From NCBI GenBank assembly GCA_902805975.1, contig CADCUT010000022.1, positions 1 to 53,380 on the forward strand: a DNA stretch of 53,380 nt. The letters are read 5' to 3'. The position numbers and the translations under genes were made by a program. Within the stretch, counting starts at the first letter, position 1; every line of letters begins with the position of its first letter. Source of the DNA: an uncultured Rubrobacteraceae bacterium (lineage in GTDB: Bacteria > Actinomycetota > Rubrobacteria > Rubrobacterales > Rubrobacteraceae). Positions 44,571 to 52,025 of the stretch are shown here, piece by piece. The notes beneath the pieces are model-generated. The model worked only from the letters and a program-made list of their open reading frames with translations, was not told the origin of the DNA and made no database searches.

Positions 44571-45977
44571 ATGGAGACAGTAGGTATTGGTTCGACGCTC
44601 GAGTCCTTGCGGGCTGGCCTGAAGGGCACGGCGTACGCGGCGGGCGAGGAAGGCTACGACGAGGCGTCCAGGGCGTGGAACCTGAGCGCCCACCAGGAAC
44701 CCGCCGTGGTCGTAATGGCCGAGGGTGCCGTGGACGTGATCGCCGCCGTACGCTTCGCCCGGGATCTCGGGGTGGGCGTGGGCGTGATGGCGACCGGTCA
44801 CGGCCTCGGCGCCCCCTGCGACGGCGGCGTCCTCGTCAACACCTCCCGCATGAGGGGCGTGCGGGTGGACCCGGTAGCCCGGACGGCCAGGGTCGAGGCC
44901 GGCGCGTTGTGGACGGACGTGATCCCCGAGGCCCAGGCGCACGGCCTCGCCGGCCTCGTCGGCTCCTCCTCCCACGTCGGCGTCGTCGGCTATACGATGG
45001 GCGGCGGCTTCGGCTGGCTCGGGCGCCGGTACGGCCTGAACGCGGCGAGCGTCCTTGAGGCCGACGTCGTGACCGCCGACGGCGAGCTCCTGCGCGTGAG
45101 CGCTGGCGAGCACCCCGACCTGTTCTGGGGCCTCGGGGGCGGGGGCGGCAACTTCGGGATCGTCACATCCCTGGAGTTCCGGCTCTACCCGATTACGGCC
45201 GTCTACGGCGGCAACGTCTTCTACCCGATCGAGAAGGCCAGGGAGGTGCTGGAGCTCTACGCCCGGTGGAGCGCGGATCTCCCGCAGGAGATGACGACGG
45301 CCGTCACCTTCCTGAACGTACCCCCGCTGCCGGACATACCCGAGCCCCTGCGCGGCGGTTCGTTCGTGGTCGTGCGGGGCTGCTATTCCGGGGAGAACCC
45401 CGAGGACGGCGAGGAGCTGTTTCGTCCCGCACGGATGGGTATCGGAGACCCTGTTATGGACACGTTCGGGGTGATGCCCGTCGCGGCGATGGACGCGATC
45501 AGCATGGACCCGGTAGACCCGATAGCCTCCGTCCAGCACTCCGAGATGCTGCGGGACCTCTCGTCCGGGGCCATAGACGCCCTCGTCGAGGTGGCCGGTC
45601 CGGACTCCGGTTCGCCGCTCATACTGCTCGAGATCCGTCAGCTGGGAGGCGCGCTCGCCCGCGTCCCCGAACGCCTCTCGCCCATGGGAGGTGGCAAAGC
45701 CGGCTTCATCATGAACGGCGTCGGCGCGGCCTTTACCCCCGAGATGGCCGAGGGCGTGAAGGCACACCTCGCCCGCGTGGGAGAGGCGACACGCGAACAC
45801 CAGACCGGCGAGACCTACGTCAACTTTATGGAGCTCGACGCCGCCGGCGAGGAAAGGGTGCGGGCCGCCTACCCCACAGAAGACTTCGAGCGGCTCGTCG
45901 CCCTCAAGGACCGGCGCGACCCCGACAACTTGTTCCGCTTCAACCGCAACATCGCCCCCACGAGGGACGCCAAGTAA
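44571..45977 (+). CDS. FAD-binding oxidoreductase, berberine-bridge-enzyme type
   Basis: 468 aa VAO/PCMH-fold flavoprotein. An FAD_binding_4 domain (about 40-215: ATGHGLG with H77 for 8-alpha-histidyl FAD, then MGGGFGWLGRRYGLNA) and a C-terminal BBE segment (DPDNLFRFNRNIAP). The Cys that gives a second covalent bond in bicovalent members is Ser here (S133 in GSSSHVG). Such enzymes oxidise alcohols, sugars or polyketides. With a SnoaL-like gene downstream, a small natural-product or detoxification step is plausible; the substrate is unknown. Confidence 0.88.
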   Translation: METVGIGSTLESLRAGLKGTAYAAGEEGYDEASRAWNLSAHQEPAVVVMAEGAVDVIAAVRFARDLGVGVGVMATGHGLGAPCDGGVLVNTSRMRGVRVDPVARTARVEAGALWTDVIPEAQAHGLAGLVGSSSHVGVVGYTMGGGFGWLGRRYGLNAASVLEADVVTADGELLRVSAGEHPDLFWGLGGGGGNFGIVTSLEFRLYPITAVYGGNVFYPIEKAREVLELYARWSADLPQEMTTAVTFLNVPPLPDIPEPLRGGSFVVVRGCYSGENPEDGEELFRPARMGIGDPVMDTFGVMPVAAMDAISMDPVDPIASVQHSEMLRDLSSGAIDALVEVAGPDSGSPLILLEIRQLGGALARVPERLSPMGGGKAGFIMNGVGAAFTPEMAEGVKAHLARVGEATREHQTGETYVNFMELDAAGEERVRAAYPTEDFERLVALKDRRDPDNLFRFNRNIAPTRDAK

Positions 45978-45999
45978 CGGCGCCGGCGAGGGGCGAAGC

Positions 46000-46028
46000 A
46001 CCGGGGGTCGCGGCGCGCGGCCCCCGGT
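46000..46028 (+). other. Strong hairpin between oxidase and 50-aa gene
   Basis: 8-bp perfect stem (46000-46007 with 46021-46028) with further CGCG pairs inside the loop. No T-tract. It may attenuate or protect the mRNA inside the operon. Confidence 0.55.
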
Positions 46029-46057
46029 CAGAAAGCAACCGAAACGGAGGAGCAGAG

Positions 46058-46210
46058 ATGATCGCCGAAAGATTCGCCAACGAGGGGACCCGCGCCCTCG
46101 CGGTCGTCGTCCCCTCGGAAGTCCTATCAAACCCCATGCCCCGGCTCCTGCCAGCCGGTGCCCGCGAGGGTCTCACACCCTCCGCATCCGAACCGGGGGT
46201 CGACGCATGA
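46058..46210 (+). CDS. 50-aa protein of unknown function
   Basis: Short frame with a clear GGAGGAG ribosome-binding site 7 nt upstream, ending in an ATGA overlap with the SnoaL-like gene. Both signals point to real translation or at least coupling. No domain recognised: no signal peptide and no membrane helix, rich in Pro and Ala. Confidence 0.55.
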   Translation: MIAERFANEGTRALAVVVPSEVLSNPMPRLLPAGAREGLTPSASEPGVDA

Positions 46211-46614
46211 TCTCCGGCCGCCCCCGGCACGGTACGTTCCCCGTACCCGGCGAGTTTCTGGAGGATGTAACGAGGGTGCGGGCGGCGTACCGGGCTCTCG
46301 AGGCCGGTGACATACACACGCTGACCCGCCACCTGGACCCGCGGGTCGAGTGGGTCCACCCCGCGGTCACCCGCCTCCCCTTCGACGGCATCGTCCGCGG
46401 CCTGCCCTCGGTCCTGCGGTCCGCCTTCCGCCAGAGCGAGAGCGGGGACAGACCGCGGATCTCGGCCGGTTCCTTTCTGGAGCTGGGCGACGGCGTTCTC
46501 GTCGTTGGACGGTTCGCGGAGGGTCATGGAACCGAAGCGGCCGGGGCTCCATTCCTGCACGAGTGCTCTGTGAGGAACGGTAGGATCTTCCGGATACGGG
46601 AGTACCCGGCGTAG
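46207..46614 (+). CDS. SnoaL-like / NTF2-fold protein
   Basis: 135 aa alpha+beta barrel of the SnoaL/ketosteroid isomerase-like type. Seen: VRAAYRALEAGDIHTLTRHLDPRVEW, GIVRGLPSVLRS and a final sheet with FLHECSVRNGRIFRIREY. Such proteins act as cyclases, isomerases or small-ligand binders. Last gene of the operon, ATGA-coupled to the 50-aa gene. Confidence 0.82.
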   Translation: MISGRPRHGTFPVPGEFLEDVTRVRAAYRALEAGDIHTLTRHLDPRVEWVHPAVTRLPFDGIVRGLPSVLRSAFRQSESGDRPRISAGSFLELGDGVLVVGRFAEGHGTEAAGAPFLHECSVRNGRIFRIREYPA

Positions 46615-46623
46615 CCTTCGACG

Positions 46624-46638
46624 CGGGCGTGACGCCCG
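46624..46638. terminator. Hairpin between convergent genes
   Basis: CGGGCG-TGA-CGCCCG-type stem-loop between the SnoaL-like gene and the STAND regulator, which converge. No T-tract, so terminator function is tentative. Confidence 0.4.
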
Positions 46639-46660
46639 GCCATGACGGTTCGGCGGCTAC

Positions 46661-48991
46661 CTACCCTTCGAGGGCGTATTCGACGGCCTCCCCGGTCGCC
46701 ATATCCCTTCCCTCTTCCCTGTGGTCCTCGAAGGCCGACACTCCAAGTCGGGAGCGCACCTCGGTCAGCGTGTTCCGGTACAGAGACGCGTCCGTCCGGT
46801 AGTAGGTGTGGCCGCGGAGCCCGATCTCCTCGATCAGGCCCTCCGCCGCCCCGAACAGCCGCGCCGAGCGACCCAACTCCCCGCGCTTCCCGGCCACGAC
46901 CGCGAGGCCTTCCAGAATGTGGGCGACGTTGCCCGTGTCTCCCATCTCCTCTGAAGGCGGGATGCCCTCGGCGAACCTGCGGGCGGCCAGGTCGAGGTCT
47001 TCCTCCGAGAGCGCCAGTTGCGCCAGGTTGAAGAGCGCGTTGCATACCGCCAGCCTGTCGCCTATGTGGCGGCCCAGCGCCAACCCCTCCTCGAACCTCC
47101 TTTTCGCCCCATCGTTCGCGCCCTGCAACAGCAGCACCGTCCCGATCCAGGTGTGCGTCTGCGCGGCCATGCCGTCTTCTTCGCCCGATTCCAGAAACAG
47201 CGGCAGCCCCTTCTCCAGGTGCTCCACGGCCGCCCCGTACTCGCCCCGGACCGTTGCCACGAGGCCGAAGCCGGCCCTGGCGTACGCCTCCGCGTGCGCG
47301 TCGCCGCCGAGGTCGCGCGACAAGTCCATCAGCTCCCGCGCGTGCCGCTCGACGGCCTCGCCGTCGGCCTGGCCGTACGCCATCGCCTCCGCGGCCATGA
47401 TCGCGCGCGCCCGGACCGGCGGCGGCAGCTCCTCGCGCCCATCGAGGACCCGCTCCATCCACCGGCGGCCCTCCCGCTGGTAGTTGTGGATCCACCAGAA
47501 CGCCCACAGCGACCAGCCCATGCGCGCGGCCTCCTCGATGCGCCCGGCGGAGAGCGTCCAGGTCAGGGCGGCGCGCAGGTTGCCGTTCTCCCGCTCCAGC
47601 CTCGCCAGCCACTCGACCTGCGGCGCCGCCCTGAGGTGCGGACGCGCCCGCTCGGCCAGGGAGAGAAAGAAGGCGGCGTGCCGCCCGTGGACCTCCCCGG
47701 CCTCCCCGGCCTCCTCCAGCTTCTCCCTGGCGTACTGGCGTATCGGCTCCAGCATCCCGTAGCGAACCTCGCCATCCGGGTCCGGATCCACGCCCACCAG
47801 CGACTGCTCCGCCAGGCCCCCGAGAAGCTCCAGCACATCGCCACCCTCGCCGGCCGAGCCCACCGCCTCCGCGGCCTCCAGTGAGAACCCGCCGGTAAAG
47901 ACCGCGAGCCTCCGGAACAGCGCCTGCTGCGGCCCGGAGAGGAGGCCGTGGCTCCAGTCGAGGGTGGCCCGCATGGTCCTCTGGCGCTCCGGAAGATCCC
48001 TCGCCCAGCCCGCCGAGAGAGCCCGGTCAAGACGCGAGAGGAGGGTTGCGGGGTCGAGGAACCTGACCTTGGCGGCCGCGAGCTCCAGGGCCAGCGGCAA
48101 CCCATCCAGGCGCCAGCAGATAGCGGCCACCGCCCACGCGTTCTCCGCCGTGAGACCGAAGGCCGGGGCGGCCGCCCGGGCACGGTCCACGAACAGGCGC
48201 CCCGAGGGCGAGTCGAGGACATCCTCGACGGCGGGGTTACGGGTTGAGGCGGGCAGGGCCAGGGGCGAGACCGGGTACTCCTGCTCACCCCTCACGCGCA
48301 GGCGGGCGCGGCTGGTCGAGAGCACGGTCAGGTCTCTGCAGGACTCGATCAGGGCCGCCACGGCCGGGGCCGCCTCTAGCAGGTGCTCGAAGTTGTCGAG
48401 CACTAGGAGGAGCCGCTTGCCTTGCAGGTGGGCGCGCAGCGCCTCGTGCGGGTCCTGGCCTTCGGTCTCCGTGAGGCCCAGGGAACGGGCGATGGTCGGG
48501 ACCACGAGCGCGGGGTCCTCCAGGGGGGCCAGGCCGACAAAGGCGACGCCGTCCGCGAAGCTCTCGGCCGCGTCCCGCGCGACCTCGATCGCCAGCCGGG
48601 TCTTTCCGATGCCCCCGGGCCCGGTGAGCGTCAACAGCCGGTCCCCGTCTCGGGAGAGAAGCGCCCCCACCTCCCCCGCCTCGCGCCGGCGCCCGATAAG
48701 CGGCGTCGGCGGCGCGGACGGCAGGGATTGCGCCACGGCCGGCGATGGTGCCGCTTCGCGCCCCGGAACGGACCGTACCAGCGCCTCCTTCGAATCCTCG
48801 GAGAGATGCAAGGCCTCCGCGAGCGAGCGCAGGGTGTGGGGATAGGGGCGCTTCCTCTCGCCGCGCTCGAGGGCGCTTATGCCCTTGGCGGTAAGCCCCG
48901 CCCGCTTTGCCAGCTCCTCTTGTGTCAGACCGGCCTCTTCCCGCAAGCGCTTTAGTCTCTCGCCGAACGTGCCGATCCCCGTCGCGCTCAT
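46661..48991 (-). CDS. STAND regulator: XRE HTH, NTPase and TPR-like repeats
   Basis: 776 aa. N-terminal XRE/Cro HTH (about 8-63: GERLKRLREEAGLTQEELAK), an NB-ARC/AfsR-like NTPase (about 95-400: Walker A GPGGIGKT at 124-131, Walker B LLLVLDNFEH), and a C-terminal helical TPR-like region (about 430-760). This is the layout of signal-sensing STAND transcription factors. ATG at 48991 with GAGGGGC upstream; the longer frame is not supported. It lies between two promoters carrying the same tandem repeats and has repeats in its own upstream region, so it is the best candidate for the factor binding them. Confidence 0.88.
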   Translation of the reverse strand: MSATGIGTFGERLKRLREEAGLTQEELAKRAGLTAKGISALERGERKRPYPHTLRSLAEALHLSEDSKEALVRSVPGREAAPSPAVAQSLPSAPPTPLIGRRREAGEVGALLSRDGDRLLTLTGPGGIGKTRLAIEVARDAAESFADGVAFVGLAPLEDPALVVPTIARSLGLTETEGQDPHEALRAHLQGKRLLLVLDNFEHLLEAAPAVAALIESCRDLTVLSTSRARLRVRGEQEYPVSPLALPASTRNPAVEDVLDSPSGRLFVDRARAAAPAFGLTAENAWAVAAICWRLDGLPLALELAAAKVRFLDPATLLSRLDRALSAGWARDLPERQRTMRATLDWSHGLLSGPQQALFRRLAVFTGGFSLEAAEAVGSAGEGGDVLELLGGLAEQSLVGVDPDPDGEVRYGMLEPIRQYAREKLEEAGEAGEVHGRHAAFFLSLAERARPHLRAAPQVEWLARLERENGNLRAALTWTLSAGRIEEAARMGWSLWAFWWIHNYQREGRRWMERVLDGREELPPPVRARAIMAAEAMAYGQADGEAVERHARELMDLSRDLGGDAHAEAYARAGFGLVATVRGEYGAAVEHLEKGLPLFLESGEEDGMAAQTHTWIGTVLLLQGANDGAKRRFEEGLALGRHIGDRLAVCNALFNLAQLALSEEDLDLAARRFAEGIPPSEEMGDTGNVAHILEGLAVVAGKRGELGRSARLFGAAEGLIEEIGLRGHTYYRTDASLYRNTLTEVRSRLGVSAFEDHREEGRDMATGEAVEYALEG

Positions 48992-49039
48992 GCCCCTCGC
49001 CGCTCCGAACCCTGTCTGTGTATACCCCGTGCAGTCCGA

Positions 49040-49045
49040 ATCATA
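49040..49045 (-). promoter_or_regulatory. TATGAT -10-like box for the STAND regulator
   Basis: Minus-strand GTATGAT about 50 nt before the regulator ATG. A second candidate, TATACA, is at 49019-49024. No clear -35. Confidence 0.35.
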
Positions 49046-49126
49046 CAGAACCCGGGAACGCGGGCGCATCACCGGGATGGGCAGACCCGGGCGCTCCTGT
49101 TGCGCGACGTAACGACGGCCACGCCC

Positions 49127-49148
49127 GGCTCCCACGCCACCCCCACGC
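49127..49148 (-). promoter_or_regulatory. Two 11-bp direct repeats facing the STAND regulator
   Basis: On the minus strand GCGTGGGGGTG (49148-49138) and GCGTGGGAGCC (49137-49127) resemble the repeats of the two (+) promoters and are oriented towards the regulator gene. Suggests autoregulation. Confidence 0.5.
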
Positions 49149-49154
49149 CCCGGA

Positions 49155-49187
49155 CTGTGGGTGCTGCGTGGGGGCGGTGTGGATGGT
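49155..49187 (+). promoter_or_regulatory. Three tandem 11-bp repeats upstream of the secreted-protein gene
   Basis: CTGTGGGTGCT (49155-49165), GCGTGGGGGCG (49166-49176) and GTGTGGATGGT (49177-49187). The -10-like CAGACT is at 49207-49212, 19 nt after the array, exactly as at 44215-44272. Confidence 0.7.
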
Positions 49188-49324
49188 CGGCGGCCAGGCC
49201 GGGCCGCAGACTGGCACCCATGAAAACGGACGGAGGCGAGCGACCCGGAAAGGAGCATCAGAACGGAGAGCCGGTGAAGTACCAGAAGGCGGCAGAACGG
49301 GTTACCCGGAGAACGGAGAGAGCG

Positions 49325-50128
49325 ATGACGAAGAAGATAGCGATAAAGGCAATATCGGTCGGAAGGGCGACGGTCTTTGCCCTGGGGCTTGCGATGATCC
49401 TCGCGGTGGTGCTCGGGGTTGCCTCGTCGGCATTGGCCGCCAACGGCAAGCCCTTCCTGCTCGGCAAGGGCAACATCGCGACGAGGGTGAGCACGCTCGT
49501 AAATAACGGCGTCGGGCCGGCGCTCGGGTTAAAGGTGGCCGCGGATCAGGCCCCGCTAACGGTCAACCCTGAGGCCGGGACGGCCACGAACCTCAGCGCC
49601 GACGAGCTGGACGGCAAGAACTCGGACGCGTTCCTCGGCCGGACGGAGAAGGCCGCGAGCGCGGCGAGCGCCGACAACGCCAACACGCTGGACGGCGTTG
49701 ACTCCGCCGCGTTCGCCAGGACGTCCTCCGAGGCCTGGCGCGGGGTCGGGTCCGCCGGTCAGCCCGCCTTCAACACCCATTCCCAGAACGCGCCGATGTG
49801 GGAGAACTTCGACGACGGGCACAACTCCGTGGGCTTCTACAAGGACTCGACGGGTACCGTGCACCTCAAGGGGTTGGCGAGGTGGATCACCATCCCGGGT
49901 AACACCGGTACCATCCGGCTCGCCTGCAACTCCGGCAACGAAGTGTTCGAGTTGCCGCAGGGCTACCGTCCCGCGGTCAGGGAGGTGGTGCTGACCGTCT
50001 CCAATGACGTCCCGCTCAGGGTCAACATCGACAATGACGGCGGTGTCTACCCTTGCAACACGACCCGCGACTGGGCCAACGGAGCGTGGGTCTCCCTCGA
50101 CAACATCGACTTCCGGGCGGGCAACTAA
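49325..50128 (+). CDS. Secreted protein with LDG repeats and tail-fibre-like end
   Basis: 267 aa. Signal peptide of about 37 residues (MTKKIAIK, a hydrophobic core, then SSALAA before NG). The middle has LDGK/LDGVDS repeats (about 93-140) common in actinobacterial secreted proteins. The C-terminal domain (VHLKGLARW, LPQGYRPAVREV) resembles the head domains of phage tail fibres. Start chosen at ATG 49325 with GGAGAGAG upstream. An in-frame ATG at 49220 coincides with the predicted transcription start and would give a leaderless, 35-residue longer form. Function unknown, probably surface or extracellular binding. Confidence 0.8.
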   Translation: MTKKIAIKAISVGRATVFALGLAMILAVVLGVASSALAANGKPFLLGKGNIATRVSTLVNNGVGPALGLKVAADQAPLTVNPEAGTATNLSADELDGKNSDAFLGRTEKAASAASADNANTLDGVDSAAFARTSSEAWRGVGSAGQPAFNTHSQNAPMWENFDDGHNSVGFYKDSTGTVHLKGLARWITIPGNTGTIRLACNSGNEVFELPQGYRPAVREVVLTVSNDVPLRVNIDNDGGVYPCNTTRDWANGAWVSLDNIDFRAGN

Positions 50129-50132
50129 ACGA

Positions 50133-50179
50133 CCACGATCCGGGACGCACCTCAACCAGAGGCGCGTCCCAGATCGTGG
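50133..50179. terminator. Long bidirectional terminator-like hairpin
   Basis: 16-bp stem (50133-50148 with 50164-50179, one mismatch) with a further 4-bp stem in the loop, between the convergent secreted-protein and DUF6010 genes. Confidence 0.65.
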
Positions 50180-50218
50180 CGCCGGCGGGGACGAACCCCG
50201 CGATACCACCGTCGGGCT

Positions 50219-50620
50219 CTACCCGCCAGCGCGTTCCGGTCTTCGGCGTAGAAGGCCGTATACGGATGGGGCGCCCGCGAAGAACCAGAGGGCTATCACC
50301 GGGTCGCTGATGGCGCATCCCAGCGACGATTCCGCGGCGAACGGAACGATGGGGTTCCCGTACAGGTGATGCAGCACGTCCCACCCGGTATGCAACATCC
50401 ACGCGATCCCTATAAAAGTGTAGGACCGCAACCCCCTGTAGGCGCAGTAGGTGACCAGGGCGGTAAAGGCGAACTCCCAGATACCAGAACCCCCGCTCAA
50501 ATACGCGGCGCCCGCCCCCGCGACGAAGACGGCGTTGAAGTTCTGCCGGACGGGCTCTTTCAACAGGGAAGCGAGCAGGATAAAGACGACCGCTATGATG
50601 ACCGGCGCGACGACGTTCAT
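50219..50620 (-). CDS. DUF6010 family membrane protein
   Basis: 133 aa with about four membrane helices. The sequence pattern (MNVVAPVIIAVVFILLASLL, YCAYRGLRSY, LHTGWDVLHHLYGNPI, CAISDPVIALWFFAGAPS) is that of the uncharacterised DUF6010 family. The HTGWDxxHH motif is its most striking conserved feature and could bind metal. Divergent from the GlxA-type regulator gene. Confidence 0.75.
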   Translation of the reverse strand: MNVVAPVIIAVVFILLASLLKEPVRQNFNAVFVAGAGAAYLSGGSGIWEFAFTALVTYCAYRGLRSYTFIGIAWMLHTGWDVLHHLYGNPIVPFAAESSLGCAISDPVIALWFFAGAPSVYGLLRRRPERAGG

Positions 50621-50749
50621 GACGCTCGATCGAGACCCCGGAACAAAACGGGCTCGGGGAGCATCGACACGTTCCTCTCTACGGGCCTTCGCCCGGCGGA
50701 CTGCACCAATTCACCCGTCCACACTAGGCCACCGATAGAAAAAGCAGAA

Positions 50750-50786
50750 GTGGCCCGTTTGCCAAACATCAACGGGTTCTGGCCAC
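50750..50786. promoter_or_regulatory. Candidate operator in the DUF6010/GlxA divergent gap
   Basis: GTGGCC (50750-50755) and GGCCAC (50781-50786) form a 6-bp inverted repeat with centres 31 bp apart, about three helical turns, in the 257-nt gap. The rest of the gap shows nothing else I can name. Confidence 0.3.
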
Positions 50787-50877
50787 AAGATGAAACGAGC
50801 AGCCTTTGCAGGGAAAACGGTCACAAGAGACCCAAGTAGGGACTGCAGAGAAGCTTTCGGCGGGGTATCGTGGGGTG

Positions 50878-51816
50878 ATGCACACGGTCGCTGTTCTGGC
50901 CCTGGATGGTGTTCTGGCCTTCGATCTATCCACGCCGGTCGAGACCTTTGGTCGCGTCCGGCTGCCCGACGGACGGGCGCCCTACCGGGTGCGCGTCTGC
51001 GCCCCATCAAACGAGGTAGACGCGGGGCCTTTCTCCCTGCGCGTCCCGTGGGGTCTGGACGCGCTGGCCGGGGCCGACACCGTCGTCCTGCCCGGCCTGG
51101 CCGACCCAACGGTGAAGGTACCGGAGCACGTCCTGGACGCGGTACGGGAGGCCGCGGGCGGCGGCGCCCGCGTCGCCTCGATCTGCGTGGGCGCGTTCAC
51201 CCTGGCCGCCACGGGGCTCCTGAACGGGCGGCGCGCGACGACCCACTGGGCTGCGGCGGGAGAGCTATCCCGAAGGTACCCGGACGTCGAGGTCGACGCG
51301 GACGTACTCTTCGTCGATAACGGGCAGGTCCTGACCTCGGCCGGGGCGGCCGCCGGGCTGGACCTTTGCCTGCACATGATCCGGGCGGACCACGGCTCCG
51401 CGGTGGCGGCCGACGCCGCCAGGGTCGCCGTGATGCCCCTGGAGCGCGACGGCGGGCAGGCCCAGTACATCGTGCGCGAACAACCTGGCGCGGACGGGGC
51501 GAGCCTCGAACCGCTGCTGCGGTGGATGGAGGAGAACTCCCACAGGGAGCTTGCCCTCGACGACATCGCCACCAGGGCGACGATGAGCACCCGCACCCTG
51601 AACCGGCGCTTCCGCCAGCAGACCGGCACGACCCCGCTCCAGTGGCTGCACGGGTCCCGGATCCGCCGAGCCCGGTACCTGCTCGAGACCACCGGGCACC
51701 CTGTCGGCCGCATCGCCACCCAGGTCGGCTTCGGCTCCCAGACGAGCTTCCGGGACCGCTTCAAGAGGCTCGTCGGCACCAGCCCGCAAGCCTACCGGCG
51801 TACGTTCCGGAGCTGA
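50878..51816 (+). CDS. GlxA-type AraC-family transcriptional regulator
   Basis: 312 aa: an N-terminal DJ-1/PfpI-like domain (about 1-185, nucleophile-elbow Cys C103 in SICVGAF) and a C-terminal AraC HTH (about 210-310: LALDDIATRATMSTRTLNRRFRQQ, GRIATQVGFGSQTSFRDRFKRL). GlxA members respond to small amino or quaternary compounds; the ligand is unknown. ATG 50878 chosen because the domain begins there. Possible targets are its own promoter and the DUF6010 gene. Confidence 0.9.
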   Translation: MHTVAVLALDGVLAFDLSTPVETFGRVRLPDGRAPYRVRVCAPSNEVDAGPFSLRVPWGLDALAGADTVVLPGLADPTVKVPEHVLDAVREAAGGGARVASICVGAFTLAATGLLNGRRATTHWAAAGELSRRYPDVEVDADVLFVDNGQVLTSAGAAAGLDLCLHMIRADHGSAVAADAARVAVMPLERDGGQAQYIVREQPGADGASLEPLLRWMEENSHRELALDDIATRATMSTRTLNRRFRQQTGTTPLQWLHGSRIRRARYLLETTGHPVGRIATQVGFGSQTSFRDRFKRLVGTSPQAYRRTFRS

Positions 51817-52002
51817 CCGGAAGACCGTTCCCCGGGGCTTCGGAAGCGCCGGAAAACCGCGCAGCCGGTCTCAGAGTCGAGGCCCCGCAGAGCTACGCAA
51901 GAAGTTGAACTGCGATCCGTTGAAGGACTCGGTGGGAGCCGAGATGGTGGCTGGTGCCGCACCGAGAGGGCCGCGAGGCGATTCTCTGCCCGGAAACCGG
52001 CG

Positions 52003-52017
52003 CGGCCCTTCGGGCCG
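52003..52017. terminator. Hairpin between the GlxA gene and pyrD
   Basis: Perfect 6-bp GC stem with a 3-nt loop (CGGCCC-TTC-GGGCCG), 9 nt beyond the pyrD stop. The 209-nt convergent gap also holds a weaker CTCGG/CCGAG hairpin. Confidence 0.5.
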
Positions 52018-52025
52018 TGACGAGC

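Noticed and set aside
45266-46210. 314-codon frame overlapping the FAD oxidase
   Set aside because: Its first two-thirds is a frame shadow of the oxidase. Only the last 50 codons, after a GGAGGAG site, are kept as a gene.
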